This document shows, piece after piece, positions 40,482 through 51,820 of a DNA stretch of 64,000 bases (the first letter of the stretch is position 1; each line of letters begins with the position of its first letter). The notes beneath the pieces are model-generated. The model saw only the letters and a list, made by a program, of their open reading frames with translations, was not told the DNA's origin and did not search any database. The stretch is taken from assembly GCA_016630955.3 (NCBI GenBank), contig CM049988.1:1860001-1924000 (forward strand), written 5' to 3'. Position numbers and translations under genes: made by a program. The DNA comes from Didymella arachidicola (taxonomy: Eukaryota > Ascomycota > Dothideomycetes > Pleosporales > Didymellaceae).

Positions 40482-41819
40482 CTACTGCTCGTTGACAACG
40501 TGACCCCACTCGTGGCTCTCCATACCTTCGCTTCCCCACATGATGCCCTTCAGCCATGTCCTGACCGTGTCGGCGTAAGCACCAACCTCTCCCCTCGCCA
40601 TAGGAATATCGATATCAGTACCACGGAAGTGGATCTGGCTAATAGGAGTAACGAACCAAGCTGTGCCAGCAGCAAAAGCCTCAACAACACGACCTTCCTT
40701 AGCAGCCTCCAGGAGCTCGAAGATGTTGAACTTGCGCTCAACAACTTCGAGGGCCTCAAGGTCCTCGTAGCCAGTTGTGAGCTTGGTGCGAGCAAGCTCG
40801 AGGATGGAGCGGCGAGTCACGCCATCGAGGACGATACGCTCGTTCAAGTCTGCAGTAATGAGCTGCAGCTTACCCTCCTTTGTCCGCCAGACAACGAAAA
40901 AGTTGCTGGCACCAGCCTCAGTGACAGTGCATTCTTCGCCGAAGAGCCAGAGAATTTGGTGATATCCTCTCGCTCTTGCTTCGCCCTGTGCAACAAGAGA
41001 AGGTCCGTAGTTGGCACCGAGCTTAGCGTATCCAAAACCTCCAGGCCAGGCACGGCACATGTCGTCCTGCGATGCAAGAAGCTTGCTTCCTCCGGGTATT
41101 TCACCCAGGGGCGCAAAGCAACACAGAATGACGAATAGAAGAGCCTCCTTGGGGCGCTCGACGCCGAGAGCAGGGTCTGAGGCAATCATGGTGGGACGGA
41201 TATACAGGAAGCTTCCAGGACGATCCTTGGGCAACCACTTGGCACCATCGGTGGCACACAGCTTCACGATCAGCTTGAGAAGCTCCTTGGGTGGGAATCC
41301 AGGGAGAGCGATGCGGTTTGTCGACATGAGCATGCGGTTGCAGTTCAAGGTCGGGCGGAACAGGCGAAGCTTGCCATCGTAGCCACGGTAAAGCTTCATT
41401 CCCTCGAAACACTCAGTCGCGTAGTGCAAGCACGACGCTATGGGTGCCAGGGAAAGAGGGCCGTAGGGTTGGAGGGTGGGTGCAGCCCAGCCTGCTTCAG
41501 CGGTCCATTTAGCTTGAATCATGTGGTCGGTGCAAACTTTTTGAGAATTCATTTCGGCTGAGCCCAGTGCAGGTACGGGACGGGGGCTGTCGGTGAATGT
41601 GCATTGGACTTTGGAGGCATCGAGTTCTGCAAGGGATGGACCATCGATCTGAGCCTGTGTTTGCCGCTCGGGAGGGGGTGTGGCGGTGGTGTTGTTTGTG
41701 ACAGATGCAAACTGCAGCTGCGAAGGGGCAGACTTCTCAAGAGCATGCTGAATACCAGAGCTGGTCAGATTGGTGATATTCTCGCCATCGTTGGGAGGTG
41801 TAACAGCATTGTATGCCAT
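40482..41819 (-). CDS. branched-chain amino acid aminotransferase (class IV PLP)
   Basis: Transfers the amino group in the last step of leucine, isoleucine and valine synthesis or the first step of their breakdown. A single exon of 445 aa from the ATG at 41819. Family marks: ATECFEGMKLYRG, NRMLMSTNRIALPGF, the PLP lysine Lys266 in FGYAKLGANYGPSL, GEECTVTEAGASNFFVVW, LDGVTRRSILELAR and AFAAGTAWFVTPIS. The first 80 residues are longer than in yeast BAT proteins and low in complexity. From the annotated ATG there is no clear mitochondrial signal, yet the frame stays open for about 50 codons upstream without an ATG and those codons look presequence-like (see findings). Confidence 0.92.
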   Translation of the reverse strand: MAYNAVTPPNDGENITNLTSSGIQHALEKSAPSQLQFASVTNNTTATPPPERQTQAQIDGPSLAELDASKVQCTFTDSPRPVPALGSAEMNSQKVCTDHMIQAKWTAEAGWAAPTLQPYGPLSLAPIASCLHYATECFEGMKLYRGYDGKLRLFRPTLNCNRMLMSTNRIALPGFPPKELLKLIVKLCATDGAKWLPKDRPGSFLYIRPTMIASDPALGVERPKEALLFVILCCFAPLGEIPGGSKLLASQDDMCRAWPGGFGYAKLGANYGPSLVAQGEARARGYHQILWLFGEECTVTEAGASNFFVVWRTKEGKLQLITADLNERIVLDGVTRRSILELARTKLTTGYEDLEALEVVERKFNIFELLEAAKEGRVVEAFAAGTAWFVTPISQIHFRGTDIDIPMARGEVGAYADTVRTWLKGIMWGSEGMESHEWGHVVNEQ

Positions 41820-42810
41820 AGCGAAGGTCAGGCTGAATATTCCCTGGGTAGAAAAGGTGTGTGCGAATTTGTTTTGAATTTGAGGGTAGAGTCGGGGATG
41901 GATGCTTTTAAGGCAAAGGAAGCTTCCCTGAGAGTCACACCTTCTTATCACGCGAAGGGACCCAGACTAAAACAGACGAAATACGGAGTACCGCGGGCCT
42001 AGGAGGCTAGTCTTTCCTTGCATCAACGGCGGTGTTTGATAAAGAACGACGTTGACATAATTCATTGGATCCCAACCGCGGCTCTGAGATTTTTTAGGGC
42101 GCGGTTCCAGGTAACTCCAGACGACCAATTGGACTTCCCACGCGTCAATTCACCCCAGAACGACTTATGGCATATTGGCTCCTTCTTCGTCATGACGAAA
42201 TTTCTACTCAAAAGCCGACACTCGAAGAATATTTCTCCTGGGCATCGTGCGATAGGGCGTGCAATCACGCTAATGCCTGCAGTATCCAGCACGGCTAGGC
42301 CTGGAGTATCCGCGTACCGCGATCTCGGTATTCCTCCGATTGCTTGATGCACGAACGACTCACATTAGCCTAACTTCTTGTAGTTCGCATAGGGCGTCTT
42401 GGACACTTGACGCGCTGGTCGTTGCATAGGCAAGTAGTGATATCGGCGACATCGGAGTTGAACATCTTAGGGCGAACACTGTCGCTGTAGGCGCGTACTG
42501 TCGCTATAGATGCGTTCTGTTGCTGTAGATCTGATGACTTGAACGAAGTAGAAGGCTCGGCTTAAGGGTGCGGGACAACAAAGCCGCCAGCGGACGCAAC
42601 GGCACAACGCAACAACAGGATCAAGTGACCGGGATGCAAGAAAACTTGAACGGCAAGTGGGGATCTGGCTTTGTGAGATCGCAGAGAGAAGTTAAATTTT
42701 GACCTAATCAGATCTAAGTACGGATACAGCCGCAGATGCTGGCTGCAAGTACCGCCGGTAGCCTGCCCATCTATATCTGCCTCGCCGACACCCCATACAA
42801 CCTTGGAGTC
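41820..42810. other. intergenic, no gene seen
   Basis: A 991-base gap upstream of the aminotransferase and downstream of the membrane-protein gene. It includes a short 19-bp repeat at 42479-42535. No gene or RNA recognised. Confidence 0.5.
42479..42535. repeat. three diverged 19-bp tandem units
   Basis: CTGTCGCTGTAGGCGCGTA, CTGTCGCTATAGATGCGTT and CTGTTGCTGTAGATCTGAT follow one another at a 19-base spacing. Several differences are C/T or G/A. Confidence 0.75.
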
Positions 42811-44070
42811 TCATGTCGACAATTCAGCCATATGACTGGACTGTTGAAGATTGTCGATACCCTTGAGAATGCCATCTGCAACTTCTCCTACCCGTCCCTG
42901 TAACGCATTGAAGTCCATTTTGGTCATTGCAGCATTAATTTGCTCCATGACCGCTTCTGCTTGCACGATGTCTGACATGAACTGGCCTTCTCGCGTCCAG
43001 TATTCCTCCCTCACGCCTCGAAGGGCTGGATCGCGGTTGATCGAATTGGCGATCAGTCCAAGACCGCGCAACTTATTCAAAGTTTCCTCAGTTAAACGGG
43101 TTGCTGTCTCCAGGCGCTCCGCAATCGAGATGGGTTTCGCGAGCCATCGATTTGTGCTTGTAGCCCAAAGCACGAACGCCATGCCAATGTCCTGTACTGC
43201 GAAGAAGCTGTACCGCAAGAAGGTAGCACGCCAGTGCAGAGAGTCGATGTCTCGCACAAACTTTGCGCGCTTGTTGGCCGCGATGTCGTAGGTTACCATA
43301 TACCAAATCTCCACAATCAGGGTGGCCAGCCCCAGAATCATCGCGTGCGTGCGGAACCTCGAGCCTTCGGCGCCTAACAAAGAAGACGTGGCCAGCGACA
43401 GCACAGCAAGCTGGAAAATGTGCGGCATGACCATCTTAGACAAGCCGTATAGCAGGTAGTTGTGTGCATCGTTTCCGTCCGTTGTAACGCACCACGCGCA
43501 GTTGAGTAGGGTGTCGGGACCGTACGCCAGATAGTAGAGCTTGTTGCGTCCGTTAACTTCGAACTTCGACCGTAGTACGAGGTCATCTCCCGTCAACGGT
43601 CGGAGGTGGCGTAGTCGAGCAAATAGCACGCTGGTCTCGGTGCGGATGTGGCTTCGTGTTGCGACAAATATGTTCTCGGGCGCAAAGCGTGGCAGCGACA
43701 GGGCCAGACAGGCAACGGCGGCGACGAAGAGGAGGTTGAGCGCACTCTTTACGCGTGGAGGGGTCGGCCGTATAGGTGCGCTTCGAGAGGTTGCGCGGGC
43801 AACATTGAACCAGTCCACGATACGCGGGAGGACAAAGGGCCCGAACAGTATGAGCAACGAGTGCACGTTTTGTGGCAGAAAGGTAAGGCGTGGAATCACA
43901 ACGTAGGAGACTACTAGCAGGACAATCGAGCGTACGTTGAACATCGTGGCTGCGTACTTGTCGCATGCGTCGTGAGCGGTGTTCCTTGCGGCTGTCGTGA
44001 GATTATGAGAGGGTAACAGCATGTAGGGCGACGGGCCGAGGCTTCGCGTTCGCGTTAGCACCTGCTCCAT
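42811..44070 (-). CDS. fungal multi-pass membrane protein of unknown function
   Basis: A single exon of 419 aa from the ATG at 44070. The frame extends 10 codons further to a GTG but has no earlier ATG. Hydrophobic segments are visible: SIVLLVVSYVVIPRL, LLILFGPFVLPRI, ALNLLFVAAVACLALSL, PHIFQLAVLSLATSSLLG, MILGLATLIVEIWYMV and FFAVQDIGMAFVLWA. Between them lies a loop with LLNCAWCVTTDGNDAHNYLLY, a Cys-x2-Cys pair. The C-terminal 120 residues are soluble and helical. Proteins of this layout are widespread in filamentous fungi, and databases sometimes label them 'chorismate synthase' by error; nothing in the sequence supports an enzyme of that kind. Confidence 0.75.
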   Translation of the reverse strand: MEQVLTRTRSLGPSPYMLLPSHNLTTAARNTAHDACDKYAATMFNVRSIVLLVVSYVVIPRLTFLPQNVHSLLILFGPFVLPRIVDWFNVARATSRSAPIRPTPPRVKSALNLLFVAAVACLALSLPRFAPENIFVATRSHIRTETSVLFARLRHLRPLTGDDLVLRSKFEVNGRNKLYYLAYGPDTLLNCAWCVTTDGNDAHNYLLYGLSKMVMPHIFQLAVLSLATSSLLGAEGSRFRTHAMILGLATLIVEIWYMVTYDIAANKRAKFVRDIDSLHWRATFLRYSFFAVQDIGMAFVLWATSTNRWLAKPISIAERLETATRLTEETLNKLRGLGLIANSINRDPALRGVREEYWTREGQFMSDIVQAEAVMEQINAAMTKMDFNALQGRVGEVADGILKGIDNLQQSSHMAELST

Positions 44071-44532
44071 CTTTGATGTGTGCCTGCGGTCACGCCGCAC
44101 AGACGGTCTTGGAGATGGTTAGTATTCATCAGGAACTCGATGATCATCAGTGCTTAGCAAGTCGGTGAAATCGATGTAGGCAGGAAGTTGAATGGATTTA
44201 CATTCTCAAACCTCCGCATGCTCGCACGTCGCGAAAACTAGCAGTCTATCTACCAGCAGCCAATTTCGTTGGCCAAGCATCTTTCCCAACGTAAACCCAA
44301 AAACGCCTTTCAGCATGCACCTTGCTTGCCGCTGTCGATGAACGCCGATGTTGAGATCGTTCACCTCTCCAGTGAGACTCCTGTTGAAACCACCATAACG
44401 ACCCAGAACGCAGGTTGAACTTTTGGGTATCATAGAAACGTCATTACACACATTACACAGTGGCATGTTGATATGCCACTAGAAGTGACTGCGTTGATGA
44501 AACGCAGTCATAATTGCCAGATGGCGAAATTT
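44071..44532. other. intergenic, no gene seen
   Basis: A 462-base gap between the membrane-protein start and the MET6 stop, both on minus. Short open frames only. Confidence 0.5.
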
Positions 44533-46931
44533 TTAAGAAGAGTACTTCTCGCGGTTGTACTTGGCGGCGTTGACCATGTTGATCAATGCGGCCTTGGTCT
44601 CCTTCCACTGACGGGTCTTGAGACCGCAGTCTGGGTTGATCCAGAGCTGCTCAGGCTTGAGGTATTTCAGCATGTCAGCAACACGGTCCTTGATCTCCTG
44701 CTCTGAGGGGACACGAGGAGAGTGGATGTCGTAGACACCGGGACCAATGTGGCGAGGATACTCCTTGTCCTCGAAGACCTTGAGAAGCTTGGCATCGCTC
44801 TTGCTGTTCTCGATAGAGAGGACGTCAGCGTCGAGAGCAGCAATGGCGTGGAAGAAGTCCTGGAACTCGGAGTAGCAGAAGTGGGAGTGGATCTGAGTAG
44901 AGTCCTTAACACCGGCGCAAGCGAGCTTGAAGGAGTCAACGGCCCAAGACAGGTACTTCTCGCGCTCGGTACCCTTGCGGAGGGGAAGACCCTCACGAAG
45001 GGCAGGCTCGTCGACCTGGATGACGTAGATGCCGGCAGCCTCAAGGTCAACAACCTCGTCGCGGAGAGCGAGAGCAAGCTGCTGGGCCTGAACAGACTGG
45101 TGAACATCGTCACGGGGGAACGACCATCGCAGGCAGGTGATGGGACCTGTGAGCATACCCTTCATTGGCTTCTTGGAGACGGAAGCAGCGTACTTCGACT
45201 CCTTGACCGTCATAGGGGCAGGACGAGAGATGTCACCGACGATGATCGGGGGACGGACGCAACGAGATCCGTAGGACTGAACCCAGCCCTTGGTGGTGAA
45301 GGCGTAGCCGTCAAGGCGCTCACCGAAGTACTGAACCATGTCGTTACGCTCAGGCTCACCGTGAACGTAGACATCGAGGTCAAGCTCATCCTGGATCTTG
45401 ATGGTCTCCTCAATCTCCTTCTCGATGAACCTCTCATACTCCTCGGGTGTAATCTCACCCTTCGTGAACTTGTTCCGCTGGATGCGGATCTCCTTGGTCT
45501 GGGGGAAGGAACCAATAGTGGTGGTAGGGAAAAGAGGAAGGTGAAGGTGCTCCTTCTGCTGAGCGTAACGCGAAGGGAACTCAGACTTGCGCTCATGCTG
45601 CTCAGGCGTGACGCTAGCCTGACGGTCCTTGACGGCCTGAACATTGGTACGCTTGGAGGTCGCGCGAGACTGCATAGACTTGGCGTTCGCCTCAAGGGCC
45701 TCACGGACGGAAGCAGGGCCCTCGGTGACGGCCTTAGCGATAACGACAACCTCGGCGACTTTCTGAACGGCGAAAGAAAACCAGTCACGGACCTCCTCGT
45801 CAAGCTTCTTCTCGCTGTCGAGGGAGTGAGGTGTGTGGAGGAGGGAACTGGATGTGGCGACAATTACACGGTCCTTACCAAGCTTCTGAACAGCCGACTC
45901 TACAATCTCAATGGCGTTCTTGAAGTTGGTCTTCCAAATGTTACGGCCGTCGACAACACCGACAGAGAGAACCTGGTTGGAGCCGAGCTTGCTGGCAACA
46001 GTGTCGAGCTGCTCGGGGTTTCGGACAAGATCGATGTGAACAGCAGCAACGTTCTGGATGCTGGAGAAGACATCGAGGTTGTGGACGATGTCACCGAAGT
46101 ATGTGGCAAGGACAAGCTTGGGCAGACCGCTGCCGGTGAGCTTCTCGTAGGCAGGCTTGAAAGCATCCTTGACCTTCTGCTCAAGATCGAAGACGAGAAC
46201 TGGCTCGTCGATTTGGACGTATTCAGCACCAGCCTCCTTCAGCTGCTGAAGGAGCTGGACGTATACGGGAAGGAGCTTCTCAAGTAGGGAGATAGGGTCG
46301 ACGGACTGGTTGCGGTCGGCCTTACCAAGAGCAAGGAATGTGACGGGACCAACAAGGACAGGGCGAGTGGAAATGCCAGCCTCCTTGGCCTCCTTGAACT
46401 CGCGGACAGGCTTAGGGTCGGAAGCGAGCTTGAAGGTCTGGCCATCCTGGAAGGTGGGCTTGACGTAGTGGTAGTTGGAGTCAAACCACTTGACCATTTC
46501 CTAACGGTGGATTAGTTCCACTGGTTGGATGCTTAAGGTTTTGGTCAACTTACCAGACTGGGAACGTCGACACCATCCTTCTGGTGACCACGGCCCATGG
46601 CGAAGTACTCATCCAGAGGAGACAGCTTAGCGCTTGAATAACGCTCAGGAACAGCCTACTGTTATCAGCGAACATCTTCACGATCAACAAGGCACCATAC
46701 GTTGAACAGCTGGATGTGGTCGAGAAGGTGGTCGTAGAAAGCAAAGTCATTGCTGGGGATGATATCGACCCCAGCATCCTTCTGGATCTTCCAGTGCTCC
46801 AACCTGAGGCGGCTGGCCTCCTTGACGAGTTCCTCCTGTGAGAGCTTTCCAGCCCAGTAGGCCTCGTTGGCCTTCTTGAGCTCACGGTCCGCACCCATCC
46901 GGGGGAACCCGAGAACTGATGAGTGAACCAT
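44533..46931 (-). CDS. MET6: cobalamin-independent methionine synthase
   Basis: Transfers a methyl group from 5-methyltetrahydropteroyl-polyglutamate to homocysteine, the last step of methionine synthesis. Three exons (46701-46931, 46554-46655, 44533-46500) with introns of 45 and 53 nt encode 766 aa, the standard MetE length. The N-terminal half begins VHSSVLGFPRMGADRELKKA. The small middle exon codes VPERYSSAKLSPLDEYFAMGRG. The catalytic half begins near TTTIGSFPQTKEIR. Zinc ligands are visible as His and Cys in IHSHFCYSEF and Cys in NPDCGLKTR. Codon use is strongly biased to C/G at third positions, as in highly expressed fungal genes; this explains the long antisense frames. Confidence 0.97.
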
Positions 46932-47965
46932 AATGATGTGTGACTCTTGAGCAATCGAACAAAAGAGTTTTGGGAAATGAAGACGGAAACTCTCAAACTA
47001 CAACGGAAGAGTAGGAGAGTAGGAGAGAGGTGAGAGGGAGAGGAAACACGGGGGATGGTGTGCTTAAGAACTCTTTTCTGCTTGCATGGCGGGGTGGCCT
47101 AGTCACTTCGGCTCACCGCCCACAGCGCGCTAGTGTGATAGAAGACGAGACGATTCTTCGGGACGTTTTTTCGACCGTCTCATATTTGCTGTACCTGCTC
47201 GCATCTTGAGCTCACGCACTATGGAGAGCTTGGACAACAGGGGTAGAATGTGGCGTTGCTGCGGACATTCTTGTCTTGCTTCTCATCACGCAAACGTAGG
47301 AGTTCTGCCACTCCGCGAAGTGAGGAGCTATCCACACTTGGCCGAAACCGGAGTTACCGCGCATTGAACCTTTTGTGCAACGTCGAGCTTCAGACGCCTC
47401 ATGAAGATCCCTGCACGCGCTCGGCCAAATAGCTATCTCCAATTATTCATTGGGCTGCTTGAGCAAAATCAGACTATCTCGTCTCGTACCAAGGTTTGGC
47501 ACAACCTGGGTGCGACCGTAGCTGAACTTTCTCCTCATTGTCTCGCCACCGCCGTGGACCCTGTTGATCATGACGAACTGACGAACTACGTTGAGGCACT
47601 AGCACAATACCTTGAGGCTGACCACCAATGTTCCTAGCCTGGCAGTCGAATCGCCCTTGTGAGATACTCGTTCAGGTTGGCTCAACGAGATTTTTGAGTC
47701 TCGTGTTGCACTCTCGGCGACGACAGCGACAATGCAACGGCAAATTTCCGTCCGGAGAGCTTCGCGGGATCCACAGTAGCTCCCCGCATTGCTATAAGAG
47801 CTACAACAGCCCCGCCCTGACCATAGAAGGGGTGTTTAGTTTAGTTTAGTCATCCTACTCGGTTTCAGCCGCGTACTGCGCAGCTATGTCCGGAGATAGA
47901 AGGGGTGTTGTGAAATAACTATCCTAACATCAAGTAATCGCAATCTTCTCGTACCATATACAGCT
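46932..47965. other. divergent promoter region, no gene
   Basis: A 1034-base gap between MET6 (minus) and the SDR gene (plus). It includes a GTTTA-type short repeat (GTTTAGTTTAGTTTAG near 47831) and AGAAGGGGTGTT twice (near 47826 and 47896). No open frame resembles a protein family. Confidence 0.5.
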
Positions 47966-48920
47966 ATGTCCAGGCCTCAGCACACTCGAACTGCATCTAC
48001 AAACCTGGTTGGCTCAAGCCAACGGGTTCTGGAAGGAAAGATCGCAGTCGTGACAGGAGCCTCAAGAGGTTAGCAGATCTACGCCTCGGATCACTTGGGA
48101 ACTGCAATTGACATGTCCAGGCATCGGCGTCGAAGTCGCACGCAATCTAGCCAGCAAAGGCGCCAACCTCGTTCTCAATTTTACCTCCGACTCGTCTGCA
48201 CAGGCCGCAGAAGACCTCGCCAGCGAGCTGCAAGCCGAATATGGCATCAAAGCCATCACAGTACAAGCCAACATGGGCTCAGAGACCGGGCCCAAACATA
48301 TTGTCGATGTAGCAGTAAACAACTTCAAGCACCCAAAGACTGGAAAATTCCAGCTTGACATCATCATTAACAACGCCGGCGTGGCTGGCAACAACTATGT
48401 CGAGAATGTGGACGTGGCAGACTTTGCACGGCAGTTCAATGTCAACGTACGAGGCCCGCTACTGCTCTTGCAAGCTGCTATACCCTACCTGCCAAACGAT
48501 CGCTCCGGACGCATTGTCAGTCTGTCATCAGTCAGTGCGTCATTGGGATACAAGGGCCAGTCGATCTATGGAGGAACTAAGGCAGCTCTGGAGGCAATGA
48601 CAAGGACGTGGGCTCGCGAGCTAGCCGAGCGCGCTACTGTCAACGCTATCAATCCGGGGCCTGTCGCGACCGATATGTACTGGAGCAACGACGAGAAGTT
48701 CATCGAGGCAAACAGACCATTTATCGAGACTACTCCCCTTGCAGCAGCAAGAGAAGGCATCGACGATGAGAGGATCTACAAGGCGTCACAGGGCGCTGGA
48801 GGACGACCAGCGTATAGTGAGGAAGTCGCTGGCATTGTGGGCATGCTGTGCTTGCCCGAAGCTGGCTGGACAACTGGTAGCGTTATTTGCGCGAACGGTG
48901 GCATGAAGTTTAGCGTTTGA
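47966..48920 (+). CDS. short-chain dehydrogenase/reductase
   Basis: A classical SDR oxidoreductase of 300 aa from two exons (47966-48068, 48121-48920) with a 52-nt intron that splits the cofactor loop TGASR|GIG. Other marks are IIINNAGVAGN, FNVNVRG, SLSSVSAS with the catalytic Ser, and YGGTKAAL with Tyr and Lys. INPGPVATDMYWSN follows, then the C-terminal TGSVICANGG. A loop with DDERIYKASQG between the active site and the C terminus is typical of fungal secondary-metabolism or sugar-type SDRs, but the substrate is unknown. It lies next to the GH51 pseudogene and the transposon cluster and itself looks intact. Confidence 0.85.
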
Positions 48921-49181
48921 TCGCAGCAGACGAGATCTGCACAAGAGCATTATGGTGTAAGATCACCTCTTGATCTGTTGGCTTCATCGACTCAAAGCCT
49001 CTATATTTGACATGCAATCTGCAAGGCCGGTTCTTGAAGCGTAGATGTACTCTTGTGACGCCTCGAAGAATCACGAAATGTAGGCAGCTTTATAGTGTAC
49101 ATGCTATGTGATTCTTCCTTAACCATCGATCTTCACAAGGCAACCATGAGTGCGCTGACACAAGCCGCGGGCCGTCTCGAC

Positions 49182-51339
49182 CTACCACTTACCACCAGCC
49201 CTGGCCCACTCGTTCCAGTTTGGCTTGGGTCTCTTACCCCAAGTCTTCCACCCTTTCCAGCCACGACGACTAGACTTGCCACCATAGTGGCAGCCCTGGC
49301 CACAGTTCTCGGCAGTGACCTCGAAAACAGCAACGCTGTACTCTGGCAGGCTGAAGCTGAAATCACCCTCTCCGTTGGCGCGCACGTTCTCGGAGATAGC
49401 CTTGACCACATTATTGCCAATGGTGGAGCTGGCATTCATGGGAGCGGTGAGGAACGTGAGCTTGCCGCTGGCGTAGGCACCAACACCCTCGAAGCTGACA
49501 TTGAATGGCACGTCGCCTGTACTATTGTATACGGCAGCTTTGATGATATGCGAGCCAGTGATATCGTTGCGGCCAGCGACCCAATAGACCGGACCGAATG
49601 TGGCTTCCATGGTAGGCAAGTTCTCAGTGATACGGGTGTTGGAGAGCAGCTGAATCATATAATAACTGGTGCTCAGCACAGTATTACCTGGATATGCATC
49701 ATACTCGATGAGATCCGGAATCCATTCCCACCGGTTGTAGTTTTGAAATGACGGAGCGTACGATGAGCCTATGATTTTGTCCTAGTTGCGCTCGGCACCG
49801 AGGAGAAAGATGGCTTCAGCAACGGATCCGGACCAGAATGAGTAAAGGATACCGGGAGCACCAGAGCACCACTCCGGACCAGACTTGTTGAACGTATCGT
49901 ACTCAATTACCGCGTACCCGCCGATCAAAATCGGGTGTTCAGAGGTGTAATAATCGAAGTAGCCGAATTGAGAGCTCATCTACAGTGGGATAGCATACTC
50001 GTGGAAATCACCAGACGCATTGTAGGTTGGTGTGCCAGTTGTATCATCAACATCGTAAAACGAAGCGATGATAGTGATATCTGGATACGCGGCGGATATG
50101 GCATCGTAAAAGGCTTTGAAGCGGTACGCACGATAGGTGGTCCCGCCGTTCGACAGTGAGTCTTCGTTACCGACTTCCACGAACTTGATGTCAAACGGAC
50201 CGTAGCCAAGGGCTTCGCGCTCAGCTCCCCATGTAGTGCTGGTGTCGCCCATTAGGAACTCAAGCTCATCCAGTGCAGATTGAATGTAGGGCTGAAGCTT
50301 TTCAAGAGTGAGAGATATGCCATTCAGCCACGGACCAGACCATACAGTGAGCAAAGGCTCCATGCAAAGATCTTGAGCCTACAGCATGTACTCGATCAGA
50401 CCAGGGCCGTCGGTGTTCTCGTAACCCCAGATGCCAGGGAAGCCGGCGCGATTCTCAAGCGGACCAAGAGTGTTGGTCCAGTTCCACCAGTAGCTACATG
50501 ATATTGTCAGCCTGGATCGTAGCCTACATAAGGAGACTGTGATTACGGTGGCTGCAGTCCCTCAACGTTGTTGCCGCCAGGAGCACGGAAGAAGGAAGGC
50601 TTGAGGTCGCCCATTGCCTCCATCAGGTCGACACGGTTGCCGTTATCTCGATCTTGTACGTAGGTGGGAACAAACTCAACAAGTTGAAGTTGAGCGGTCC
50701 GCTAGCGCAGCCAGCATCTCAGGCGAAATGAAGGGTGTTGTTGGCGTTAGGAGCATCGTGAGCTCGCTGGAACGTGTAGTTGTATTTGGTCCAAGCATCC
50801 GCCTTTGGGCGACGTTCACAGACGCCTGAGCAAAAACATTACTCGAATAATTGCCCCGCAGGGTGACGCTCAAGTCCCCGTTGAGATTGCCCTTTACCCA
50901 GAAGGAGCCCTTGTACTCCCAAGCTGCAACAGCGGGAAAGCCCCAGAATCCATCATTATACATGCCCACACTGCTCCCGTTGCCTCCAGTAACTCGTAGT
51001 GAGCTGGTGAGTGCTGAGGATAGAGGCATGGAGTCGTTTGACAGGGACAAGGTGGTGCTGCCGATTGGGTGCCAGTAGGCCGGGGACTTAGGGTATATTA
51101 GATTGCCCTGGAAGGCACGGTTTTGAATTAGCTCAGCGTAGACACCTCCATCACCGCTATTGTTGATGTCCTAGATGGGTCAGTCGATTGCCTTTCATGG
51201 AATGCTCTGAATGATCTACCTCAAACATCAGTCTATAGGCGTATGGACTGGTAGCATTGCCACCAGAAGATTTGACGGTAAAGTTGACTCCCTGGGCAGC
51301 AGTGGCGAGACCTACACAGAGCAAGGTCTTGATAAACAT
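49182..51339 (-). pseudogene. broken GH51 alpha-L-arabinofuranosidase gene
   Basis: Family GH51 enzymes release arabinose from plant arabinan and arabinoxylan outside the cell. The reading starts with a signal peptide (MFIKTLLCVGLATAAQG), has a normal intron, then DINNSGDGGVYAELIQNRAF, typical of A-type arabinofuranosidases. Later conserved blocks are FNLLSLFPPTY, FFRAPGGNN, WNWTNTLGPLENRAGFPG, KFVEVGNE with the acid/base Glu, and GSSYAPSFQNYN. The gene is broken. There are two frameshifts, near 50780 and 50660, a TGA at 50719-50721, and three in-frame TAG codons at 50379-50381, 49980-49982 and 49782-49784. Each TAG fits TGG-to-TAG or CAG-to-TAG. The usual GEYA-like segment reads GGYA. The C terminus carries a Gly/Lys/Trp-rich tail. 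Product loss is nearly certain unless the assembly is wrong. Confidence 0.85.
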
Positions 51340-51668
51340 GGTGACGAGAATCGACCACCAGATCTCTTGGTAGGCTTTGGGGATCTTTATAGGTTGATAG
51401 CGGCGGATCTTATATAACCGCTCGCCTTCGGGCATTCGACGAAAACCTCTCCTCGAAAGCCTGGTTTCTCCCATAGCAGCCGCTAACCATGCGATCCGTT
51501 AATGTATATGGACTGCGTGATTTCAGCTGTCACCAGCTCTAGCATAGCCATTACGCAGCCAGAGCATCGATCATGTTTGTGCTTGTAATAGTTTTAGCCG
51601 GTATAGGTAACTCCACTCACTACAAAGCGAAGCCTTCGGCTCGTTGCTCAAGCTCAGGTAAGCTCTTA
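51340..51668. other. gap between GH51 pseudogene and first transposon
   Basis: A 329-base former promoter of the pseudogene. It ends with the TA target dinucleotide at 51667-51668. No other feature. Confidence 0.5.
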
Positions 51669-51712
51669 CCGAGTCCGTGCGCGTGACGCCCACCATCGCG
51701 TAACGCCCCGCT
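51669..51712. repeat. left terminal inverted repeat of element 1
   Basis: 44 bases beginning CCGAGTCCGTGCGCGTGACG. It is the exact reverse complement of 53725-53768. Confidence 0.96.
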
Positions 51713-51820
51713 GAGATCCTATCGACTTGTTGAAAAATAAGGTTACTGAGCCACCAACAACAGCAAATATTGTATAATATTGTAGTAGAGTAGTAAATAG
51801 ACCTATGTGAACTACTTGTG

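Noticed and set aside
42811..44100. Labelling the multi-pass membrane protein as chorismate synthase
   Set aside because: The protein is an integral membrane protein with none of the chorismate synthase motifs; the label is a known database error for such fungal proteins.
44722..46287. 521-codon plus-strand frame opposite MET6
   Set aside because: It is an antisense shadow; MET6 on minus is complete and its third-position GC bias explains the open complementary frame.
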